Source: Acholeplasmatales bacterium
Lineage (GTDB): Bacteria; Bacillota_I; Bacilli_A; Acholeplasmatales; Anaeroplasmataceae
Length of the DNA stretch: 64,000 bases
Direction: 5' to 3'
Assembly (NCBI GenBank): GCA_900770055.1
Contig: CAAGJD010000133.1
Location: forward strand, 59,553-123,552
The notes under the pieces are model-generated. The model was not told the DNA's origin. It searched no databases and worked only from the letters and a program-made list of their open reading frames with translations. The position numbers and the translations under genes were made by a program. Shown one piece after another: positions 27,313 to 35,330 of the stretch (position 1 is the stretch's first letter; every line of letters begins with the position of its first letter).

Positions 27313-27984
27313 TTGGGAACTGTAACAATTCAATGTTACACAACTAAGAATCCTATTTCAATGATAGGAGAAGAAGCAGGTGTATGTTGGGGAGCAGATA
27401 CTTCTATTTATGAGAAAAACTACAAACGAGGTATAGATTGTCTTGAAAACCAACACGGGAGAACGTTTGAGTTTCCAGATATATACATGATACTAGATGG
27501 TTATTCTGTGCGTGTAATTCGAGAATGGTATACTCATATAGGTGGCAGTCCTACTAGACTTCAAGCAAGTACACGTTACATAGATTATCAAACAAATTTT
27601 GATTATGTAACACCGTTGAGTATTGAATCAAATTTAGAAGCAAAAGAAATTTACGATAAAACAATGCAAATTATTTCTGAAAATGGTAAGAAATTGGAGA
27701 ATTTGGGTATTTCTCATGAAGATAGCGCACTTATTCTTCCACTTGGCATGACAACAAAAATTGTATGTAAACATAATTTGAGAAATCTTATAGATATGTC
27801 AAGACAGAGAATGTGTCAAAGAGCATATCATGAATATAGAAAATTATTTAAAGATGTTTGTGATGCTCTTAAAAATTATTCAGAAGAATGGAAATATATT
27901 ATAGAACACTATTTTATGCCAAAATGTGAGTATCTTGGATATTGTCCAGAAAAACATAGCTGTGGTAGAAAAATTAAAAAATAA
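27313..27984 (+). CDS. thyX: Flavin-dependent thymidylate synthase (ThyX)
   Basis: 224 residues from TTG 27313, which follows AAGGAGG (27298-27304) by 8 nt; the frame is open back to 27274 but lacks a ribosome-binding site there. Family features: REWYTHIGGSPTRLQASTRYIDY, containing the variant of the ThyX R-H-R-x7-S motif and S-x-RY, and ROL-type RMCQRAYHEYR near the C-terminus. It makes dTMP from dUMP using FAD. A cysteine-rich tail (CEYLGYCPEKHSCG) is unusual. It coexists with a ThyA-fold gene at 30.3 kb. Confidence 0.85.
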   Translation: MGTVTIQCYTTKNPISMIGEEAGVCWGADTSIYEKNYKRGIDCLENQHGRTFEFPDIYMILDGYSVRVIREWYTHIGGSPTRLQASTRYIDYQTNFDYVTPLSIESNLEAKEIYDKTMQIISENGKKLENLGISHEDSALILPLGMTTKIVCKHNLRNLIDMSRQRMCQRAYHEYRKLFKDVCDALKNYSEEWKYIIEHYFMPKCEYLGYCPEKHSCGRKIKK

Positions 27985-27998
27985 AGGAGTTTACTTTA

Positions 27999-28208
27999 AT
28001 GGAAATTAATAAATCAGAATTTGCTAATAATATTATAATTAATAAATTTAAGAATAATAATAACTGTTTTGAATTTACATATGAAGAATTGGGTGATATT
28101 TTATATGATGCTTATATTAAAGGATATAGGCAAGGTGTAGTTGATACTAAATATGAATTATATGATAAATGTGATCAAATTCCTATTCCTGGATTGGAGG
28201 AATTTTAA
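27999..28208 (+). CDS. Small hypothetical protein
   Basis: 69 residues, ATG 27999 behind AAGGAG. Helical, acidic; no motif. It overlaps the ribosome-binding site of the next gene. Confidence 0.65.
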   Translation: MEINKSEFANNIIINKFKNNNNCFEFTYEELGDILYDAYIKGYRQGVVDTKYELYDKCDQIPIPGLEEF

Positions 28209-28209
28209 T

Positions 28210-28545
28210 ATGGCAGTAAAACATATAAAAGAATATTATAATCAAATATGCAATCAATATCTTGATATGCTTAAAGAAATTAAAGATTTTGAAGAAGAAT
28301 CTAAAAAGGGTTTGATTGAGCCAGAAAGACTTGATAAAATTAAAGAAGATATTGAACCAATGAAAAATAATTATGAACGTTGGTCTTATATGATGTTTCT
28401 ATTGAACAAACCTTCAAGAAAATCTAAACATAAAAAATATGAAGAACAAAATAAAAATTTTTTAAAATCTATTAAAGATAGTAATAAAATTGATGCAATT
28501 CTAGAAGAAAATAAAAAATCTATAAAATCTATAAATTCTAAGTAG
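28210..28545 (+). CDS. Small charged helical protein
   Basis: 111 residues from ATG 28210 (GGAGG upstream); the frame extends upstream through the neighbouring gene but without a start signal. Lys/Glu-rich coiled coil. It stops with TAG inside the next promoter (TAGTTGACA). Confidence 0.65.
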   Translation: MAVKHIKEYYNQICNQYLDMLKEIKDFEEESKKGLIEPERLDKIKEDIEPMKNNYERWSYMMFLLNKPSRKSKHKKYEEQNKNFLKSIKDSNKIDAILEENKKSIKSINSK

Positions 28546-28574
28546 TTGACATATAGTACTAATTGTATTATAAT
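28546..28574 (+). promoter_or_regulatory. Promoter of the DNA-modification genes
   Basis: TTGACA (28546-28551), 17 bp, TATAAT (28569-28574): a perfect consensus sigma-70 promoter with the family tag AGTAG before it. It drives the kinase, glucosyltransferase and ThyA-like genes. Confidence 0.9.
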
Positions 28575-28596
28575 ATAAACATTGGAGGTATAAGTT

Positions 28597-29190
28597 ATGA
28601 AAATTGTGGTTGAAGGCCCAAATAATGTTGGAAAAAGTACACTCATTAGTAAATTAAAAAGTGAAATTACTTGGATGGATTTTCAAATTGAGCATGTTGA
28701 TGGCGGTTGTCCTAATGATTTTGAGTTTCACAAAAATATGCTAGAATTGCCACAAAATATAATATTCGATAGATTTTATATTGGTGAAAGAATTTATCCA
28801 TATATTTATAATAGAAAATCAAAACTATCAGAAAAAGAACTAGAAGATTTGTGTACTATGTTCAATGATACTATTATAATTATAGTGGACGCGGATTATA
28901 ACTTTATTTTGAAAGCATATAAAAATAAAGGTGAAGAAACTGATGTTGATTCTAATTTTATATTTACTGAGAAAGCAAAGTTTTATGAATATGGAGAAAA
29001 ATTAAAAAATTTGGGTATGAGAGTATTTAATCTCAAAAATCATTTGCCAGGTAAAGGTTATATTGGAGATCCAACTGTTGATGATATTATTAAACAAATT
29101 AAAAATATATGTTTAAATGAAACGGAGAATGAATTAGATGGTTTAAATGAAGTGGAGAATAAATTAAATGAAGAATGCATTGATAATTAA
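28597..29190 (+). CDS. P-loop deoxynucleoside monophosphate kinase (thymidylate-kinase-like)
   Basis: 197 residues. Walker A is EGPNNVGKST near residues 6-15; the DR motif FDRFYIGERIYPYIY resembles the TMK substrate-binding DRY-type segment, then IIVDADYNFIL. In this setting, next to a DNA glucosyltransferase and a putative dCMP hydroxymethylase, the likely substrate is (hydroxymethyl)dCMP and/or dTMP, the role T4 gene 1 plays by a different kinase fold. The C-terminus has an imperfect duplication (NETENELDG / NEVENKLNE) and overlaps the next gene. Confidence 0.7.
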   Translation: MKIVVEGPNNVGKSTLISKLKSEITWMDFQIEHVDGGCPNDFEFHKNMLELPQNIIFDRFYIGERIYPYIYNRKSKLSEKELEDLCTMFNDTIIIIVDADYNFILKAYKNKGEETDVDSNFIFTEKAKFYEYGEKLKNLGMRVFNLKNHLPGKGYIGDPTVDDIIKQIKNICLNETENELDGLNEVENKLNEECIDN

Positions 29191-30256
29191 TCCAAGAGCA
29201 GGTAAAAAAGAGTTAGCAACGATTGGCGATAATGAGTGTTTTGGTTTTTGTAATCTTCTAAAACTTTGTAATATTGAACCTAAATATTTGAAACCAAATA
29301 AATTTGATAATAACACTACAATATCAATAGATGAGCTAACAGATATAAATGATTTTGATTACATATTCGTATATTGTTTTAATCCAAATTTCTTTGGTGG
29401 TGTTGAAGATAAATTTTTGCTCAATTGTTATAAGTTATTGGCAAAATGTAATAAACCAATATATTATTTGTTAGTTGATATGGGTAACTTTTTTAAACAA
29501 TTAGGTGAAAAAGTTATGGAAAGAGATTGGGAAACAATTAAAAGTTCACAGTATAGCGATTTTGTTGTAGGTGATATTCACTATATTTCTCAAGGATATG
29601 ACATAGACCTTATAAATAAACTAAAAGCTTATAAAGGTGTAATATCTACTAAAACATCATATTTTCCGCTTCAGTTTTGTGCTTTATTTAATGAAGGTAG
29701 AATCAAACCATTTGGTGAATACAACCCAAATAGAGAGTATGATTTATATTATGGTGGAAGTTATAGATCTGGAAAACGCCATAAGCAGTTTAAAGAATAT
29801 ATGTTTAATAGAAATATAAAAACAGGTTTCTTTGGAACTATTTCTCTTAAAGATTTTAAAAATGACTATGGTGAAATTGTACCAGAATTTAATGGTAAAG
29901 TTAAACAAAATGAGATTATTGATGAGAATAAACGAGGTTTAGCTACAATTATTCTTAATGAGAAATATTATAATAATAATGTAATCACTCTTAGAGTGTT
30001 TGAGAGTCTTCTAGCAGACATGGTAGTTTTTATAGATAAACCATTTGATGTAAATAAAGTTGTATTTGAGGATGAAGTTCTACGTAATTTTAACTATGTG
30101 TCTAATGGTGTTGAATTAGAGAAAAAAATAAAGATGCTAAAGGAAGATAAAACACTTTTATTTGATATTATTAATAGACAAAGAAAAGAATTTAATAGAT
30201 GGTTTAATATTGATAGTTTTAAATCTATGCTTTTAAATATATTAAATGAGGTATAA
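29168..30256 (+). CDS. bgt: DNA beta-glucosyltransferase, T4 BGT homologue
   Basis: 362 residues (T4 BGT 351). Extended similarity to T4 beta-glucosyltransferase from memory: FFGG (75-78), KPIYYLLVDM with D104 matching the catalytic base D100, VISQG-like YISQGYDIDL, YYGGSYRSGKR (194-204) matching the UDP-binding IYGGSFRSGQR, FFGTISLKDFKN, and VITLRVFESLLAD with E279 matching E272. It transfers glucose from UDP-glucose to 5-hydroxymethylcytosine in DNA, protecting phage DNA from nucleases. This implies hmC in the genome, which fits the adjacent ThyA-fold enzyme. Confidence 0.9.
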   Translation: MKNALIINPRAGKKELATIGDNECFGFCNLLKLCNIEPKYLKPNKFDNNTTISIDELTDINDFDYIFVYCFNPNFFGGVEDKFLLNCYKLLAKCNKPIYYLLVDMGNFFKQLGEKVMERDWETIKSSQYSDFVVGDIHYISQGYDIDLINKLKAYKGVISTKTSYFPLQFCALFNEGRIKPFGEYNPNREYDLYYGGSYRSGKRHKQFKEYMFNRNIKTGFFGTISLKDFKNDYGEIVPEFNGKVKQNEIIDENKRGLATIILNEKYYNNNVITLRVFESLLADMVVFIDKPFDVNKVVFEDEVLRNFNYVSNGVELEKKIKMLKEDKTLLFDIINRQRKEFNRWFNIDSFKSMLLNILNEV

Positions 30257-30258
30257 TA

Positions 30259-31158
30259 ATGATTTATAATAATTTTCAATCAGCATATATAGATATTGTA
30301 AATGATGTTTATAAAACAGGTAAAGATGTTACAGTTAGAGGTCTAGAAATGAAAGAAAAGATTCCTTATTATTTTGAAATTAGTAATCCAAGAGATAGAC
30401 TTCTAAATATTGAGAGTAGAAAAAATATAAATAAATATATATTTGGTGAATTGATGTGGTATCTTTCTGGTAGAGATGATGTTGAATTCATAAGTAAATA
30501 TTCTAAGGTATGGGCACCTCTATCTGATGATGGTATACATAGTAATTCTGCATATGGTAAATATATTTTTAGAGAAATGCCAACTAAGGGTTGGGGTACT
30601 GGTTATTATGACGATATAAATATGACTTTTAAATCTCAATGGAATTATGTTAAAGAGACACTGACTAGAGATCCTTATTCAAGACAAGCAGTTATTCAAA
30701 TAAAACCAATTCAAATGTATGATACAAAAGATGTAACTTGTACATATTTTCTACAATTTTTTATAAGAGATAACAAATTAGATATGCTTGTGGGTATGCG
30801 TTCAAATGATCTATTGTTTGGCACAACTTATGATGTATTTATGTTTACATTTATGCAAGAATTGATGGCAGCTGAATTAGGTGTAGAATTAGGTACATAT
30901 AAACATTTTGCAGCTAATATGCACATTTATGTGAGAGATAGAGATAAAATTGAAGCTATATGTAAAGATTCAAGTTCAGCTAATACGTTTAAATTTGCGC
31001 AGATTCCAGCAGATTTTAGAATAAATGATTTACCAAAACTTCTAGAATTAGAAAAACAGTATTGGTCAAATGATAAACAGTTGGATATTGATTTAATAAA
31101 CAGTTTATCAACACTCGGTAAACAAATTTTAAGCTTATTAACAAAAGAACAGTATTAA
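30259..31158 (+). CDS. ThyA-fold pyrimidine C5 enzyme, probable dCMP hydroxymethylase
   Basis: 299 residues, ATG 30259 behind GAGGT. ThyA features: FGELMWYLSG with E64, the catalytic cysteine in DVTCTYFLQF (C161) and MRSNDLLFG (180-188). At the position where thymidylate synthases have the dUMP-selecting Asn (E. coli N177), this protein has D192 (GTTYDVF), as T4 gp42 has D179 in its MRSNDVVFG context. That Asp selects dCMP. Together with the neighbouring DNA glucosyltransferase and a separate ThyX, the likely product is 5-hydroxymethyl-dCMP. A plain thymidylate synthase is the alternative but fits less well. Confidence 0.82.
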   Translation: MIYNNFQSAYIDIVNDVYKTGKDVTVRGLEMKEKIPYYFEISNPRDRLLNIESRKNINKYIFGELMWYLSGRDDVEFISKYSKVWAPLSDDGIHSNSAYGKYIFREMPTKGWGTGYYDDINMTFKSQWNYVKETLTRDPYSRQAVIQIKPIQMYDTKDVTCTYFLQFFIRDNKLDMLVGMRSNDLLFGTTYDVFMFTFMQELMAAELGVELGTYKHFAANMHIYVRDRDKIEAICKDSSSANTFKFAQIPADFRINDLPKLLELEKQYWSNDKQLDIDLINSLSTLGKQILSLLTKEQY

Positions 31159-31204
31159 GTTAAAATTTGTTTGTATTTTAATTCAAAATTTGGAGGTATT
31201 AAAC

Positions 31205-31882
31205 ATGTTTACAGAAGTAGAATATGAATTACTTGAAAAAGCGTGTAGAACTGAAGATCTTAAAAAGAATAATTATGATTCAATGGCTAACTGTGCTGAA
31301 AATGTTGCAAGTGCAATAAATGTAACAAAACAAGAAGTAATCAGATTTAAAGATTATATGTATTATATGACTAATTGTTGGAAAGATGGTGATCCATTAA
31401 ATTTGGCACCAGGTAAATATCCAGATAGAGTTAGCAAAGCATTTATAAAAATATTACAAATAATTGATGATTGTAATAATTTGTGCAATTTGGATATTCT
31501 AGATCCATATTTTGAAGCACTAAAACGTAGAGGTATAACTATTATTGTAGATAAATCTAATAAAGCTGGCGATAAATATCAAGCGTATAAAGATATTGTT
31601 ATAAACAATGTTAAAGAAATGTGCGAGTATCAGTGTAATATATGTAATTTATCTGATTCTGTTAAAATTGATATGGCTGAAGAAGCACGTCAAAAGAGTA
31701 TTTGCGCAAAAGATAAATTTGTACCAATAGTTAGATTGTATAATAGATATAAGCACAATGATAGAAATGGTAAAAATAACGAAAAAGTTATAGATAAATT
31801 TGTAAATATGCATTTAGATGCATCAATGACAGGTAATTGTTCTCAAGAACTTATTAAAATATGTGAGGATTCATTAATATGA
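31205..31882 (+). CDS. Hypothetical helical protein between hydroxymethylase and dUTPase genes
   Basis: 225 residues from ATG 31205; the frame opens at TTG 31190, which contains the GGAGG. All-helical, cysteine-containing (CEYQCNICN), with an acidic MAEEARQKSICAKDKF helix. Context would suit a dCTP/dUTP pyrophosphatase, which a T4-like hmC system needs, but the acidic metal-binding motifs of all-alpha NTP pyrophosphatases are not evident, so no function is assigned. Confidence 0.65.
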   Translation: MFTEVEYELLEKACRTEDLKKNNYDSMANCAENVASAINVTKQEVIRFKDYMYYMTNCWKDGDPLNLAPGKYPDRVSKAFIKILQIIDDCNNLCNLDILDPYFEALKRRGITIIVDKSNKAGDKYQAYKDIVINNVKEMCEYQCNICNLSDSVKIDMAEEARQKSICAKDKFVPIVRLYNRYKHNDRNGKNNEKVIDKFVNMHLDASMTGNCSQELIKICEDSLI

Positions 31883-32322
31883 CAAAAAAATATCCAATTT
31901 TGCAAGTAAAACGATTAAGCAGTAATGCTAAAATACCAACTAGAGGCACCAATGGTTCATCAGGGTTAGATGTTTATACACCAATAGATATTACAATAGA
32001 ACCAAGAAAAGATGTTCTAGTACCTCTAGATTTATCATTTAATATACCATATGGTTGGGATTTAGTGGTACATAATAAATCTGGTGTATCTACAAAAAAG
32101 AAACTTTTAAAGGGTGCAGAATTAATTGACAGTGATTATACTGGAAATTGTCATGTACATTTATTTAATAATTCAGACGATATTGTAACATTTAAAAAAG
32201 GTGATAAAATTGCTCAGCTTGTTATGAGAGAAGTTTGGATGGGTGAACTTGTAGAAGTTGATGAAATTGTTAAAGACACTGATAGAGGTTCTGGTGGTTT
32301 TGGATCTACTGGTGATAGATAA
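31879..32322 (+). CDS. dut: Trimeric dUTPase
   Basis: 147 residues, the usual size. Motif 1 SSGLDVYTP, motif 2 NKSGVSTKK, motif 3 GAELIDSDYTGN, motif 4 FKKGDKIAQLV and the glycine-rich motif 5 RGSGGFGSTG are all in order. It hydrolyses dUTP to dUMP, feeding ThyX and keeping uracil out of DNA; activity on dCTP is possible in a cytosine-modifying phage but not shown. Followed by a perfect palindromic terminator. Confidence 0.93.
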   Translation: MTKKYPILQVKRLSSNAKIPTRGTNGSSGLDVYTPIDITIEPRKDVLVPLDLSFNIPYGWDLVVHNKSGVSTKKKLLKGAELIDSDYTGNCHVHLFNNSDDIVTFKKGDKIAQLVMREVWMGELVEVDEIVKDTDRGSGGFGSTGDR

Positions 32323-32323
32323 G

Positions 32324-32355
32324 ATTGAGGAGCCAATTGGCTCCTCAATTTGTAT
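32324..32355 (+). terminator. Terminator after dUTPase gene
   Basis: A 26-bp perfect palindrome (32324-32349; arms with GAGGAGCC/GGCTCCTC and an AATT centre) is followed by TTTGTAT. The short U tract makes it weak-to-moderate; by symmetry it could act in both directions. Confidence 0.75.
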
Positions 32356-32450
32356 ATTATAATATAAGTTATTAGTTAAAATTAAAAAATAAATAGCTCA
32401 TTAGATTTATATATAATAAGCTAAATTTAATATAATCGCGAGGAAAAAAG

Positions 32451-32720
32451 ATGGAAAAGCTTTTAAAAGATTTAGGAATAACTAAAGTAGGTAGTTATTC
32501 TAAAGATGGCTCATATGTTATTGATTTGGACAGCAGTGATGAGTTTGGTAAAATTTACTCTCTTTTAGAGAATAGTGAAGATCTCCATTATATGGAAGAA
32601 AATAATCTCTTAACTATATCTAATGCAAGTATGACATATAGATATGGAGAAGAGTATCAACTTCAATTAATAGCAGATTTTAACTATGATTTATACAAGT
32701 TAGTTGTAAATGAGATCTAA
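32451..32720 (+). CDS. Small hypothetical protein
   Basis: 89 residues, ATG 32451 behind GAGGAAA. Alternating strands and helices (VGSYSKDGSYVIDLDSSDEF), acidic. No family recognised. Confidence 0.65.
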   Translation: MEKLLKDLGITKVGSYSKDGSYVIDLDSSDEFGKIYSLLENSEDLHYMEENNLLTISNASMTYRYGEEYQLQLIADFNYDLYKLVVNEI

Positions 32721-32737
32721 TGGAGGTAAAGTTTAAT

Positions 32738-33397
32738 ATGAAAGAAATTATTACTGATTATGAAAAATTATCAGATTGGTGCAGTGAAATTGAACCAGGT
32801 AAAGGTGGAAAAAATACACAGGAAATAGTTAGAGAACTTAAAAAAGTAGTTAGAGAAAAAAATCTAAAAGGTTTATCTGCACCTCAAATAGGTTATGATA
32901 AAAGAATATTTGTAATAAATTTTAATGGTGATATACGTTCTTTTATTAATCCAATTATTAAAAGCGCAAAAGGTTTAGAGCTTTCAAGAGAAACATGCTC
33001 TAGTATTCCAAATAAAACATTCATTAGAATTAGAAATAGTTCAATTGAAGTTGCATATATGACTCCATTGGGTAAGATTGAATCTAGAAAAATGTTTGGT
33101 CTTGCTGCAATAGTATTTCAGCATCATATAGATCATCTAAATGGTTTACTTCTTTCAGATGTAGGACTTGAAATAGATGAAGCATTTGATAATGCTACTG
33201 ATAGTGAGAGAGAAGAAGTAATAAATGCATATTTAGATAGTCTTGATTTGCATAGAAAAGAACTTGCTGAAGAGATTGCTTCAAATGAAGATTTGAGTAA
33301 AATGAATAATGCTATTAATTTTCTAGAAAAAGTTCAAAATGGAGAAATTGAGATAGATAGAACTAGAACAGTTAATATTAAGGAAGACTCTGAATGA
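32738..33397 (+). CDS. def: Peptide-deformylase-like protein with altered active site
   Basis: 219 residues from ATG 32738; the frame starts at ATG 32720, but that ATGGAGG is the ribosome-binding site. Deformylase motifs are recognisable: GLSAPQIG (for G-x-G-L-A-A-P-Q-x-G), ETCSSIP (for EGCLS) and FQHHIDHLNG (for QHExDHLxG). The metal ligands Cys and two His are kept, but the catalytic Glu of HExxH is His. It may be inactive or have a different activity. A helical extension of about 60 residues follows the domain. Phage deformylases are known in marine viruses. Confidence 0.75.
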   Translation: MKEIITDYEKLSDWCSEIEPGKGGKNTQEIVRELKKVVREKNLKGLSAPQIGYDKRIFVINFNGDIRSFINPIIKSAKGLELSRETCSSIPNKTFIRIRNSSIEVAYMTPLGKIESRKMFGLAAIVFQHHIDHLNGLLLSDVGLEIDEAFDNATDSEREEVINAYLDSLDLHRKELAEEIASNEDLSKMNNAINFLEKVQNGEIEIDRTRTVNIKEDSE

Positions 33398-33750
33398 GAT
33401 TTAAATATAAATTTTCTACTCTTTTCGAGAAAGAATTGGATATAGAGGATATAGGAAATTGTGCAATAGAAGTAATTGATTGTAAAAATCAACACTATTA
33501 TCTGGTAATAAAAACATCATTAGGGACCACTTCATTTTTTGAATATGGTCCCATTGTTCCAGATATAAAGCTACTACCAAAATATGTACATAATACTTTT
33601 AATAGAATTGAATTTTCAGAATATAAAATAGAAAAAAGAATTAATACATTTTTAACAAATGCTGAAGAAGTTAATATTATTGATAAAGATAAAGCATTAA
33701 ATAGTTGTGTTAATTTAATTGAATATTTTAGAGATGAAAATAACTACTGA
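33394..33750 (+). CDS. Hypothetical protein
   Basis: 118 residues, ATGA-coupled to the deformylase-like gene. Strand-rich N-terminal half with HYYLVIKTSLGTTSFFEYG, helical C-terminal half. No motif. Confidence 0.65.
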   Translation: MRFKYKFSTLFEKELDIEDIGNCAIEVIDCKNQHYYLVIKTSLGTTSFFEYGPIVPDIKLLPKYVHNTFNRIEFSEYKIEKRINTFLTNAEEVNIIDKDKALNSCVNLIEYFRDENNY

Positions 33751-33791
33751 TAGGAGAAAGTAATTTTATTACTTTATACGAAACATTAAGT

Positions 33792-33989
33792 ATGAATAAA
33801 CAAACAATTAGAGATTTTTATAATAGAATCATTGGATATATTGAAACAAAGCCAAATGGGGATAAGGTTATAAGAAATTTTTATAATGTAATACTTGGTA
33901 CATATGATAAAAAGCTTGATGTAACTCGTGATTTTTATGGCAGAATAGTTGGTAAAGGTGACTTATCAAGTATGCTGTTATATAAGTAA
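33792..33989 (+). CDS. Small protein made of three DFY repeats
   Basis: 65 residues built from three copies of a unit of about 18-20 residues: RDFYNRIIGYIE, RNFYNVILGTYD and RDFYGRIVGKGD. The regular aromatic/basic motif suggests a solenoid or beta-hairpin repeat. The ribosome-binding site is poor (AAACATTAAGT), but the repeat periodicity shows that the frame is coded. Confidence 0.75.
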   Translation: MNKQTIRDFYNRIIGYIETKPNGDKVIRNFYNVILGTYDKKLDVTRDFYGRIVGKGDLSSMLLYK

Positions 33990-34022
33990 GTTTATAAATA
34001 TAATGATAAGGAGATAAATTAA

Positions 34023-35183
34023 GTGGCAGGAAATAGTTTATTACACTTTTTAAGAGGTAGCTTAGAAGATGCTGAATCAGGTAATTTAATACTAGAACCA
34101 GGTCAACCATTTTATAATTATAATAAAAACTATCTAACAATTGGCGGTAAAGACGGCAATACTAAAGTTAATGGAAAACCTTTAACCGTAAGAGAAGTTA
34201 TAGGTTATGCTGGAGAAAGTAACAGCATTACTGGTAATTTGAACTTAGATAATGAGTTTCATTTAAAATATGATGATAATAGTAACACACTAGAATTACT
34301 TACTCCTAATAATTTTGTACTTAAATCTAGTTCATATAATATATTATCATATACACTAAATTCTAATCCAAAATTAGAAATTAGTGATTTTACTTCATCA
34401 TCAGCATATATATATAATTTACAATTTGGTCCAAACTACTTTGTTCCAGATAACCAAGATTTTGGAGCTGAAACTACAACTACATTTTATGGGTTAATGG
34501 GATCAGAAATAGGTTGTAATACTATTATTCCTATAGAAACAACAAATATTATAAAATATGTTTATCAGCATGACAGTAGTAATTTAGTACAAATAATGCC
34601 TGATTCTAGTAGTGTTAAAGTTAATTTAGGTATAAGCTCATCTCCTTTTAACAAATTATATGTTGATACTGCTACAATAGATAAATTAGTTTGTAGTAAA
34701 ACTGAAATTAATAGAAAAGTAACTGAAATAAAAAAGTTACCTACTGACACTACTTCGCACACTTGGGTAAATAGAATTGTTGTAGGTTCAGTAACAGTTA
34801 CTGTCGATAGTAATAGTAATTTACTTTTTAACGGTGAAGTTATTAATACTGATTGTGATATATTGTATACTACGTCTGCTAGTCTGTTTAATCAGAATCC
34901 TGACGAATATGGTAAATATGTGGATTGCAAAATTAGGTCATTGGGAGTGATAATATCCCCTCTTGATATAAAAAATCGTGTTAGTAATGAAGGTCTAACA
35001 GGTAGGTATATGTATTTTGCAGGAAATAGTATAGCACTACAATTAAAAGGATCAGATATAGGATGGTATGATATATCTCTAGCAGCAGAATTGAGTTATG
35101 ACAATAGTAAGTGGGTACTAGAATTTATTATGTATACATTAGGTTCAAGCATCTCAGGGTCTTATAGTGTTTCTTTCGAGTAA
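34023..35183 (+). CDS. Fibre/appendage-like structural protein
   Basis: 386 residues from GTG 34023 with AAGGAG upstream. N-terminal LEPGQPFYNYNKNYLTIGGK and NGKPLTVREVIGY resemble the attachment regions of phage fibre and decoration proteins. The middle is beta-rich with Ser/Asn/Thr repeats, and SSSPFNKLYVDTATIDKL resembles a chaperone/trimerisation-proximal segment. It is likely a tail or head fibre. It stands alone among metabolic genes, with no other virion gene nearby. Confidence 0.6.
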   Translation: MAGNSLLHFLRGSLEDAESGNLILEPGQPFYNYNKNYLTIGGKDGNTKVNGKPLTVREVIGYAGESNSITGNLNLDNEFHLKYDDNSNTLELLTPNNFVLKSSSYNILSYTLNSNPKLEISDFTSSSAYIYNLQFGPNYFVPDNQDFGAETTTTFYGLMGSEIGCNTIIPIETTNIIKYVYQHDSSNLVQIMPDSSSVKVNLGISSSPFNKLYVDTATIDKLVCSKTEINRKVTEIKKLPTDTTSHTWVNRIVVGSVTVTVDSNSNLLFNGEVINTDCDILYTTSASLFNQNPDEYGKYVDCKIRSLGVIISPLDIKNRVSNEGLTGRYMYFAGNSIALQLKGSDIGWYDISLAAELSYDNSKWVLEFIMYTLGSSISGSYSVSFE

Positions 35184-35267
35184 GGAGTACTATTAATTAT
35201 GAAATGCTATGTATATAATTTAAATATAAAATTAATAAATAATAAATTATAATTTTGCATTAAATAG

Positions 35268-35296
35268 TTGATTTTCTTCTTCTTTTATATTATAAT
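35268..35296 (+). promoter_or_regulatory. Promoter of the shared family
   Basis: TTGATT (35268-35273), 17 bp, TATAAT (35291-35296), with AAATAG before it. Drives the zinc-containing gene at 35.3 kb. Confidence 0.85.
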
Positions 35297-35330
35297 ATAA
35301 ATGTAAATAAAAGAAGAGGAGAATATAAAT

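Noticed and set aside
31205..31882. dCTP pyrophosphatase
   Set aside because: Attractive from context, but the acidic metal-binding helices of known families are not evident.
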